Part shown: positions 1 to 4,947 of the stretch, in pieces
Layout: each line of letters starts with the position of its first letter
Numbering within the stretch: the stretch's first letter is position 1
Assembly (NCBI GenBank): GCA_011322005.1
Contig: DROE01000328.1
Location: 1-5,919 of the forward strand
Source of the DNA: Devosia sp.
GTDB lineage: Bacteria; Pseudomonadota; Alphaproteobacteria; Rhizobiales; Devosiaceae
Direction: 5' to 3'
Length of the DNA: 5,919 nucleotides
Notes under the pieces: generated by a model
The model's database searches: none
Told to the model about the DNA's origin: nothing
What the model saw: the letters and a program-made list of their open reading frames with translations, nothing else
Program-made: the position numbers and the translations under genes

Positions 1-3000
1 AAAACCCACTTCGCCATCGAACGCATGCTGACCCACCGCACCGGCATGATAGGCCTGCCGCTAAGACTGCTGGCCCGCGAGGTTTATGAAACCATCTCCA
101 GCCGGGTGGGAAGGGATGCAGTGGCCCTTGTCACCGGCGAAGAACGCATCATGCCTCACGGCGCGCGCTATTGGGTTGCCACCGCCGAGGCCATGCCGCT
201 TCACCTGCCGGTTGACTTCATGGCTATTGACGAAATCCAGACCGCCACCGACCTGGAACGCGGTCATGTTTTCACTGACCGCATTCTGCACGCCAGGGGA
301 AAGCACGAAACACTGCTGCTGGGCGCCGCGACCATGGCCCCCATGGTGCGGGCGTTGCTGCCGGGCATTGAAATTATCGAGCGCCCCAGGCTTTCCCAAT
401 TGCTCTATGCGGGGTCAAAAAAAATCACCCGCCTGCCCGCGCGTTCCGCCATTGTCGCTTTTTCAGCCCGGGAAGTCTACGCCATTGCCGAACTTGTGCG
501 CCGCGAGCGGGGCGGAGCCGCCATAGTCATGGGAGCCCTGTCTCCGCGCACCCGCAACGCCCAGGTCGAGCTTTATCAGAACGGCGAGGTGGATTTTCTG
601 GTGGCAACCGATGCCATAGGCATGGGGCTCAATCTTGATATTGCCCATGTTGCTTTTTCATCCGATACCAAGTTTGACGGCCGCCAGACCCGGCCCCTGA
701 CCCCTGCAGAAATGGCCCAGATCGCCGGGAGAGCCGGCCGGCACATCACCAATGGCACATTCGGGGTGACCGGCCACGCCGCTCTTTTGGACGATGAAAT
801 GGTGGCCCGGCTGCAAAACCACGAGTTTGAACCGGTTCGCCTGTTGCAGTGGCGAAACACAAGGCTCGATTTCACCTCCCCCATCACCCTTGCCCGCTCG
901 CTGGACCAGCCCCCTCCGGCGCACCGGGAACCCGCCTCAGGCAATGTCCGCAAAAACCGGCTGGCCCGAGTGCCCGCGGTGCTTGACCAGCGTATTCTTG
1001 AGACCCTGATAAAGAACGGCACCGCCGACCTTGCTGACACAGAAGGTTTGACGCGCCTGCTCTGGGAATGCTGCCAGATACCGGATTTTCGCGAAATTTC
1101 CCTGAGCCAGCATGTCGACATAATTACCGCAATCTTTACCGATTTGCGCCTTAAGGGCACTATTTCGCAAGATTGGATTGAAGAGCAGGTGCGCTTCTGC
1201 GACAATGTGGATGGTGATATTGATACGCTGTCCAACCGGATCAAACAGATCCGTACTTGGACGTTTGTCGCCAACCGCAAAAACTGGCTGGACAATCCCC
1301 TTGATTGGCGCGACAAAACCCGTGAAATTGAAAACGCTCTCTCCGATGCGCTGCACGAGCGATTAACCCGCAGGTTCGTGGACAGACGCACTTCGGTGCT
1401 CATCCGCCACCTCAGAGATAAAAGTATGACAAACCCCCAGATTAACGAAAAAAGCGAGGTCCACCTCGAAGGCCATCTGATTGGCTCTATTGAGGGATTT
1501 CGTTTCACCCTTGCCAAATCGGAAGGGAGCGGGGACGCCAAGGGTTTGCGGGCCAGCGCCAATTCAGCCGTTGCTCCCGAAATTCGCAACCGTGCCATCC
1601 GTCTTGCCGCCGCTCCCAACGACCAGATTGTGCTTTCCAGTGATGGCTTCCTGCGCTGGAAGGGAGAAATCATCGCCGAACTGGGGGAAGGGGACGACCT
1701 GTTTTCCCCCCGGATAATCGTTCTGGCCGACGAAAGCCTTGAAGGTGCTGACCTTGAGAATGTGCAGGAACGGTTGCAGATGTGGCTGCGCCACGCCATC
1801 AACACCCAGCTCGGACAGGTGCTGGCCTTGCGCGAGCCGGCGGATATTGAAGGCACTGCCCGCGGCATCGTCTTTCAGCTGTCGGAAAACTTCGGCATCC
1901 TGCCCCGCCGCCTTGTGGCCGAAGACGTGCGCGGCCTCGACCAGGAGGTGCGCGGCAAAATGCGCCGCCTTGGCATCCGTTTTGGTGCCTATCACCTTTA
2001 CCTGCCCCTGTCTTTGAAACCCGCGCCGCGCGAACTCGCGCTGATCCTGTTTGCCCTTAAGAATGGCGGCCTGCGCCAGCCCGGCGTGACCGACATCCCC
2101 GCGATAGTTTTGTCGGGGCGCACCTCGTTTGAAATCGACCCTGAGGTCAATCCCGCCCTCTACGAAGTGGCCGGGTTCAAGGTTGCCAACAAGCGCGCCG
2201 TCCGGGTGGATATTCTGGAACGGCTGGCCGACATCATCCGCCCTCTTGTTGCCTTTGATACTTCGCGCGCTCAGGGAGGCCAGGAAACAAAAGGGAGCGA
2301 TGAGACGAAAGGAAAAACTCCCCAGGGCGCGGCTGAACGGAACGGTTTCCGCGTCACGGTCGAAATGACCTCTCTGCTGGGGTGCGCGGGCGAGGACTTT
2401 TCTTCAATTCTGAAGTCCCTCGGCTACCGGGTAAAGCGCACCCCTATTGAAGACAAATCGTCAGACACCGACGAAAAAACGCAATCCCTGCCCGCAGATA
2501 CCGACCTGGCCGCGGACCTTGAAGATGCCGCCAAACTCGATGGCAATGAAAAGCCTGACGAAAGCCTGACCGGTTCCAGGGAAAATATCGCCGCCCTGGC
2601 AAAGCTTGATGGTGCGGACATAAGGGATATCGCCGCTGCCACCGGGAAAGAGACCGACACAGAGGAAATCGGGGGAAAAAGACCGGCCCCTCCCGCAGAA
2701 GCGGATGCCTCCGCCGGAAAGAACGAACCGGAAGCTGAATCCGGCAAAGAGGTCGAACCCCGGTTCGATGAAGTCTGGTTCCCGGCCAGTCGCCGCCCGG
2801 CCAACGCCTGGCAAGGCAAGCGCCCACGCACCGAACGCGACGGCAAAGCCCCCCCCCAGAAGGAGGGCAAACCCAAAGCCCGCGACCGGCACAGGCGCGG
2901 GGAAAAACGACCGGACAAGCCGCAAGGCAAAGCAACCGGTCAACCTCGTCAAAAACCGCGGGAAAAGCCCCTTGACCCGGATTCTCCCTTCGCCGCTCTG

Positions 3001-3033
3001 GCTGCCCTGAAACAGAATATGCCAAAAAAATAG
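1..3033 (+). CDS. Suv3-like superfamily 2 ATP-dependent RNA helicase, 5'-partial
   Basis: Predicted ATP-driven RNA helicase related to mitochondrial SUV3, which unwinds RNA for exonucleolytic decay. The reading frame is open from base 1, and its first residues KTHFAIERM match the end of a Walker A motif (GKT) with the start lost upstream; homologs suggest only a few tens of residues are missing. Counting from the Met at position 25: motif Ia GLPLRLLAREVY at 10-21, TGEE at 37-40, the Walker B box DEIQ at 69-72 (bases 229-240), VATDAIGMGLN from 193 (motif V) and QIAGRAGR at 232-239 (motif VI, with arginine fingers). Family-specific regions follow, including RLGIRFGAYHLYLP at 648-661 and a block at 774-807 containing SLLGCAGEDF. 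Residues 809-1002 are a low-complexity tail, acidic then strongly basic, with two conserved-looking islands. The frame is intact. The family is secure; the RNA substrate and partner nuclease are inferred. Confidence 0.93.
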   Translation, partial: KTHFAIERMLTHRTGMIGLPLRLLAREVYETISSRVGRDAVALVTGEERIMPHGARYWVATAEAMPLHLPVDFMAIDEIQTATDLERGHVFTDRILHARGKHETLLLGAATMAPMVRALLPGIEIIERPRLSQLLYAGSKKITRLPARSAIVAFSAREVYAIAELVRRERGGAAIVMGALSPRTRNAQVELYQNGEVDFLVATDAIGMGLNLDIAHVAFSSDTKFDGRQTRPLTPAEMAQIAGRAGRHITNGTFGVTGHAALLDDEMVARLQNHEFEPVRLLQWRNTRLDFTSPITLARSLDQPPPAHREPASGNVRKNRLARVPAVLDQRILETLIKNGTADLADTEGLTRLLWECCQIPDFREISLSQHVDIITAIFTDLRLKGTISQDWIEEQVRFCDNVDGDIDTLSNRIKQIRTWTFVANRKNWLDNPLDWRDKTREIENALSDALHERLTRRFVDRRTSVLIRHLRDKSMTNPQINEKSEVHLEGHLIGSIEGFRFTLAKSEGSGDAKGLRASANSAVAPEIRNRAIRLAAAPNDQIVLSSDGFLRWKGEIIAELGEGDDLFSPRIIVLADESLEGADLENVQERLQMWLRHAINTQLGQVLALREPADIEGTARGIVFQLSENFGILPRRLVAEDVRGLDQEVRGKMRRLGIRFGAYHLYLPLSLKPAPRELALILFALKNGGLRQPGVTDIPAIVLSGRTSFEIDPEVNPALYEVAGFKVANKRAVRVDILERLADIIRPLVAFDTSRAQGGQETKGSDETKGKTPQGAAERNGFRVTVEMTSLLGCAGEDFSSILKSLGYRVKRTPIEDKSSDTDEKTQSLPADTDLAADLEDAAKLDGNEKPDESLTGSRENIAALAKLDGADIRDIAAATGKETDTEEIGGKRPAPPAEADASAGKNEPEAESGKEVEPRFDEVWFPASRRPANAWQGKRPRTERDGKAPPQKEGKPKARDRHRRGEKRPDKPQGKATGQPRQKPREKPLDPDSPFAALAALKQNMPKK
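2849..2857 (+). repeat. Run of nine C within the helicase tail
   Basis: Nine consecutive C bases sit in the codons for Ala-Pro-Pro-Gln in the basic tail of the helicase. The frame reads through correctly to the stop at 3031-3033, so the called length is consistent with an intact gene. A one-base slip here would replace only the last 50 or so residues and leave the helicase core intact. This could be a slippage site or simply GC-rich proline coding. Confidence 0.6.
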
Positions 3034-3036
3034 GGG
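3032..3036 (+). promoter_or_regulatory. Ribosome binding site deciding the start of the S4 gene
   Basis: AGGGG overlaps the helicase stop codon TAG (3031-3033). It lies 4 bases before ATG at 3041 but only 1 base before the alternative GTG at 3038, which favours ATG. The overlap of stop codon and ribosome binding site suggests translational coupling between helicase and S4 protein. Confidence 0.55.
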
Positions 3037-3040
3037 CGTG

Positions 3041-3472
3041 ATGGCAATTTCCCCTGACGGCGAGAACGCTGATTCACCCGCCAGCACCTCCCAGCGCCTG
3101 GACAAGTGGCTGTGGTTTGCCCGGGTCGTCAAAACCCGCACCCTGGCTCAAAAACTCATCCGCAGCGGCAATGTGCGTGTTGATGGCAAGCGGGTTACCC
3201 GGGTCAGTTTTGCGGTTGGCCCCGGCATGGTCCTTACCATCGCCTATGCGGAGCGCATCATCATCCTGCGTGTTAATGCCGCGGGCACAAGACGCGGACC
3301 TGCACCTCAGGCACGTACGCTTTACAAAGACCTTTCCCCTGAAATACCGGAGCGGAGACTTTCCGCCTCACCGGCGGGAAAGGGTGCCCGCGAGTCGGGA
3401 AGCGGGCGGCCGACAAAGAAGCAGCGGCGACAAACCGACCATTTGCTCGGTCGCAGGGACCGAGCGGGTTGA
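3041..3472 (+). CDS. S4-domain RNA-binding protein, Hsp15 (HslR)-like
   Basis: Small cytoplasmic RNA-binding protein of 143 residues. The S4 domain spans about residues 18-78 and opens with QRLDKWLWFARVVKTRTLA, followed by IRSGNVRVDGKRV, the usual S4 signature of two helices and a turn that grips structured RNA. The Hsp15 family binds free 50S ribosomal subunits carrying stalled nascent chain-tRNA and helps recycle them; the same role here is inferred. The C-terminal third is basic and low in complexity (ARESGSGRPTKKQRRQ), typical of alphaproteobacterial members. ATG at 3041 is chosen over GTG at 3038 because of ribosome binding site spacing; the difference is one residue. The gene starts 7 bases after the helicase stop, so the two very likely form an operon. 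The last codons overlap a hairpin that may be a terminator. Confidence 0.9.
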   Translation: MAISPDGENADSPASTSQRLDKWLWFARVVKTRTLAQKLIRSGNVRVDGKRVTRVSFAVGPGMVLTIAYAERIIILRVNAAGTRRGPAPQARTLYKDLSPEIPERRLSASPAGKGARESGSGRPTKKQRRQTDHLLGRRDRAG

Positions 3473-3480
3473 GTTTGTGT
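3445..3480 (+). terminator. Possible intrinsic terminator overlapping the end of the S4 gene
   Basis: Perfect 8-bp inverted repeat: GCTCGGTC at 3445-3452 and GACCGAGC at 3458-3465, with loop GCAGG. Two further G-U pairs could extend the stem. The following bases, GGGTTGAGTTTGTGT, are T-rich but interrupted, so termination may be partial. The stem codes for the final LLGRRDRAG residues, and the stop codon lies just after it. It would end the helicase-S4 transcript before fdxA. Confidence 0.5.
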
Positions 3481-3563
3481 AAGAAAACAGCTAGGCACCT
3501 TTCGCTCTTGTGTTTTTTGCACCTCAAGCACCAACCCTGAATTCAGTTTCCTTAGGCTTATTC

Positions 3564-3902
3564 ATGACCTACATCGTCACGGACAATTGCATTAAGTGCA
3601 AATATACGGACTGCGTTGAAGTGTGCCCGGTGGATTGTTTCTATGAGGGAGAAAACATGCTCGTCATCCATCCCGACGAGTGCATCGACTGCGGCGTGTG
3701 CGAACCCGAGTGCCCCGCCGAGGCCATCAGCGCCGACACAGAGTCCGGTCTGGAAAAATGGCTCGAAATCAACACCAAGTTTGCTTCAATCTGGCCCAAC
3801 ATCACCCGCCAGACCGCCCCCATGCCGGATGCGGAAAAATATGACGGCATGAAAGGTAAATTCGAAAAATTCTTCTCCGAGAACCCCGGCAAGGGGGACT
3901 GA
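3564..3902 (+). CDS. fdxA: Seven-iron ferredoxin, [3Fe-4S][4Fe-4S] type
   Basis: Soluble cytoplasmic one-electron carrier of 112 residues, very close to Azotobacter vinelandii ferredoxin I. Cys9, Cys17 and Cys50 match the [3Fe-4S] ligands, and Cys21, Cys40, Cys43 and Cys46 the [4Fe-4S] ligands; Cys12 and Cys25 match the two non-ligand cysteines of that protein. The sequences DNCIKCKYTDCVEVCPVDCF and HPDECIDCGVCEPECP carry the clusters. The C-terminal half, with WPNIT and DAEKYDGMKGK, is the family's usual extension, so the protein is complete. The frame is open upstream to a GTG at 3510, but homologs start at MTYIVTDNC, so ATG at 3564 is preferred. A weak ribosome binding site, TTAGG, lies at 3552-3556. 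It stands alone between two candidate terminators, and no redox partner is encoded nearby, so its physiological partner cannot be read from this window. Confidence 0.97.
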   Translation: MTYIVTDNCIKCKYTDCVEVCPVDCFYEGENMLVIHPDECIDCGVCEPECPAEAISADTESGLEKWLEINTKFASIWPNITRQTAPMPDAEKYDGMKGKFEKFFSENPGKGD

Positions 3903-3966
3903 AGGCTCTCCCCGGCTTTGGGGTGCGCGTAGCTTTTGGGTCACACCATTCTCAACCTGACCGGGC

Positions 3967-4000
3967 GAGGGGCGTTAACCCCTTGATTAGTCTCTTTTGA
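3967..4000 (+). terminator. Candidate intrinsic terminator of fdxA
   Basis: GAGGGG at 3967-3972 can pair with CCCCTT at 3979-3984 (five Watson-Crick pairs and one G-U) around the loop CGTTAA. It is followed by GATTAGTCTCTTTTGATTTG, which is rich in T but broken. The stem lies 65 bases after the fdxA stop and ends directly against the promoter that follows. Confidence 0.45.
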
Positions 4001-4025
4001 TTTGTGTGAAAAACTGTGTTATGTT
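3997..4025 (+). promoter_or_regulatory. Housekeeping-type promoter upstream of carD
   Basis: TTGATT at 3997-4002 as the -35 box and TATGTT at 4020-4025 as the -10 box, separated by exactly 17 bases. Each matches 4 of 6 positions of the primary sigma consensus, with the key TTGA and TAT..T present. Transcription would start near 4032, leaving a leader of about 225 nt before carD or transcribing a separate small RNA. GGTCACA covers the predicted start (4026-4032). Confidence 0.55.
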
Positions 4026-4065
4026 GGTCACAATCATGGCGCAGTAGCGAGTGGCTTAATGACCC

Positions 4066-4084
4066 GGGCACCAGAAAGGTGCCC
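4066..4084 (+). repeat. Hairpin 1 of the carD leader
   Basis: Perfect 7-bp stem, GGGCACC (4066-4072) with GGTGCCC (4078-4084), around the loop AGAAA. The following CTTCCTGG is not a T-tract, so it is a structural hairpin rather than a terminator. Confidence 0.65.
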
Positions 4085-4112
4085 CTTCCTGGCAGATAGA
4101 AGTTTCTTTCAG

Positions 4113-4144
4113 CGCAGGCCGGACAAAGTGGAACCGGCTTTGCG
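4113..4144 (+). repeat. Hairpin 2 of the carD leader, the strongest
   Basis: CGCAGGCCGG (4113-4122) pairs with CCGGCTTTGCG (4134-4144): nine Watson-Crick pairs, one G-U pair and one bulged T, around the 11-base loop ACAAAGTGGAA. Two competing pairings are visible. CAAAG in the loop (4124-4128) can pair with CTTTG (4138-4142), and AGGCC (4116-4120) with GGCCT (4149-4153). Confidence 0.65.
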
Positions 4145-4164
4145 ATTAGGCCTTGGCTTTTGCG

Positions 4165-4190
4165 CGCCCCGCCCCCGGGGGTGATTGTTA
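4165..4190 (+). terminator. Weak terminator-like hairpin inside the carD leader
   Basis: CGCCCC (4165-4170) can pair with GGGGTG (4178-4183; five Watson-Crick pairs and one G-U) around a 7-base loop, followed by ATTGTTAT. The core also contains the palindrome CCCCCGGGGG (4172-4181). The tail is only moderately T-rich, so this is a guess at an attenuator or small-RNA end. Confidence 0.3.
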
Positions 4191-4193
4191 TCA

Positions 4194-4228
4194 GATGGAA
4201 AGCCTGTCCACTAAGGATCTGTTCCATC
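4194..4228 (+). repeat. Inverted repeat just upstream of the carD ribosome binding site
   Basis: GATGGAA (4194-4200) and TTCCATC (4222-4228) are perfect 7-base complements separated by 21 bases, within which CCT (4203-4205) and AGG (4214-4216) can also pair. The structure ends 14 bases before the ribosome binding site. It could be an mRNA structure affecting carD translation or a protein-binding site in DNA. Confidence 0.5.
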
Positions 4229-4242
4229 CAAGGCGTCAACAA

Positions 4243-4247
4243 CGGAG
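4243..4247 (+). promoter_or_regulatory. carD: Ribosome binding site of carD
   Basis: CGGAG lies 10 bases before ATG at 4258. This supports that start over the in-frame ATG at 4195, which has no good ribosome binding site and would add 21 residues not expected in the family. Confidence 0.6.
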
Positions 4248-4257
4248 TATTGCCCCA

Positions 4258-4872
4258 ATGGCAGCTAAGAAACCTGTGCAGCGTGTCGGATTCAAAACCG
4301 GTGAATATGTCGTGTATCCCGCCCATGGCGTGGGCCAGATCACCGGTATCGAGGAGCAGGAAATTGCCGAACTCAAACTGGAATTGTTTGTCATCAATTT
4401 CGAGCAGGACAAGCTGACCCTGCGTGTGCCCGTCACCAAGGTGAAGAGCGTTGGCATGCGCAAACTTGCCAGCGAGGAAGCCGTGGCCCGGGCCCTTAAG
4501 ACAGTGACCGGGCGCGCCCGCGTCAAGCGTACCATGTGGAGCCGCCGCGCCCAGGAATACGAAGCCAAGATCAATTCCGGCGACCTGGACTATATATCCG
4601 AAGTCGTGCGAGACCTGTTCCGCTCGGAAGACCAGCCCGAGCAGTCCTATTCCGAGCGCCAGTTGTTTGAGCAGGCAATGGACCGCATGTCCCGCGAAAT
4701 ATCGGTGGTGCGCAAAATCACCCTGACCGAAGGCGAGCAGGTGATCTTCAAGGAGCTGGCCAAGAGCCCGCGCCGCGGACCCAAGACAGATGCGCCTGCG
4801 CCCGATTCGGGGGAAGCTGCCGCAACTGACACGGCGCAGGGCGAAAAATCCGGCACCGAAGCTGCCGCCTGA
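4258..4872 (+). CDS. carD: CarD/CdnL-family RNA polymerase-binding transcription regulator
   Basis: Cytoplasmic regulator of 204 residues that binds the RNA polymerase beta subunit and the upstream edge of the promoter bubble; in mycobacteria, Caulobacter and Rhodobacter, CarD proteins stabilise open complexes and tune rRNA and growth genes. The N-terminal polymerase-interacting domain (about residues 7-70) has the typical FKTGEYVVYPAHGVGQI start and the LRVPVTKVKSVGMRKL segment. The helical DNA-binding domain (about 72-168) holds Trp94 in TMWSRRAQEYEAKINSGD, the counterpart of the tryptophan known to wedge at the -10 edge, and then VVRDLFR. Residues 170-204 are a Pro/Ala/Glu-rich, probably disordered tail that is not part of the conserved fold. 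ATG at 4258 is chosen from family alignment and ribosome binding site. It has its own candidate promoter at 3997-4025 and a strong terminator, so it is probably monocistronic. Confidence 0.95.
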   Translation: MAAKKPVQRVGFKTGEYVVYPAHGVGQITGIEEQEIAELKLELFVINFEQDKLTLRVPVTKVKSVGMRKLASEEAVARALKTVTGRARVKRTMWSRRAQEYEAKINSGDLDYISEVVRDLFRSEDQPEQSYSERQLFEQAMDRMSREISVVRKITLTEGEQVIFKELAKSPRRGPKTDAPAPDSGEAAATDTAQGEKSGTEAAA

Positions 4873-4900
4873 GAGCACAACCCGTGCGCCAGGATGCCAG

Positions 4901-4934
4901 AAGGGCCAGCCGTCGGGCTGGCCTTTCTTATTTT
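4901..4934 (+). terminator. Intrinsic terminator of carD
   Basis: GGCCAGCC (4904-4911) and GGCTGGCC (4916-4923) form a perfect 8-bp GC-rich stem with loop GTCG. The stem is extended by one G-U and two A-U pairs (AAG with TTT) and followed by TTTCTTATTTT. It lies 28 bases after the carD stop. On the opposite strand the T-tract is poor, so it ends mainly carD transcription, although it may also serve the convergent protease gene. Confidence 0.9.
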
Positions 4935-4947
4935 GCCAGGTCACCTG

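Larger units (their letters stand above)
4032..4257 (+). other. Structured non-coding leader before carD (possible 5' UTR or small RNA)
   Basis: No gene is supported in this stretch. From the predicted start near 4032 to the carD ATG it contains four inverted repeats: 4066-4084, 4113-4144, 4165-4183 and 4194-4228. The first, second and fourth have stems of 7 to 10 bp; the third is shorter and followed by T-rich sequence. Short open frames exist across it but lack recognisable protein features. The stretch could be a long 5' UTR of carD, or a small RNA ending near 4190 followed by a separate carD start. I do not recognise it as a known RNA family. Confidence 0.45.

Noticed and set aside
576..1868. 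Long minus-strand open frame (430 codons) opposite the helicase gene
   Set aside because: It is a shadow of GC-rich coding sequence: the plus-strand frame carries clear helicase motifs over the same bases, while the minus-strand translation is rich in Ser and Arg with no recognisable domain.
3469..3497. TTGAGT and TAGGCA with 17-base spacing as a possible fdxA promoter
   Set aside because: The -35 is acceptable but the -10 matches poorly, and the -35 overlaps the S4 stop codon region. fdxA probably has a promoter in 3473-3563, but I cannot place it with confidence.
3510..3563. Upstream GTG start adding 18 residues (MFFAPQAPTLNSVSLGLF) to the ferredoxin
   Set aside because: Seven-iron ferredoxins begin at the MTYIVTDNC position, and the added residues would overlap the ribosome binding site and likely promoter region.
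3910..3923. CCCC and GGGG around a 6-base loop after fdxA, as a terminator
   Set aside because: The stem has only four pairs and no proper T-tract follows. The candidate at 3967-4000 is better.
4130..4154. GGAAC followed 16 bases later by CCTT, resembling an EcfG (general stress sigma) promoter, GGAAC-N16-CGTT
   Set aside because: The -10 element matches only 3 of 4 bases, and the GGAAC lies in the loop and stem of the strong hairpin 4113-4144, so RNA structure explains it better.
4002..4184. Short plus-strand open frame in the carD leader that could be a leader peptide
   Set aside because: Its start overlaps the predicted -35/-10 region, so it would not be fully transcribed from that promoter. 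It has no ribosome binding site I can support, and its sequence has no signal or run of regulatory codons.
3952..4944. Minus-strand open frame of 330 codons across carD and its leader
   Set aside because: It runs through the carD terminator, the carD coding region and the promoter, and has no family features; CarD on the plus strand is unmistakable.
4937..4947. CAGGT-C-ACCTG palindrome next to the protease stop codon
   Set aside because: It is too short and too tightly spaced to form a stable hairpin. It could be a chance palindrome, and the strong terminator next to it explains the region.
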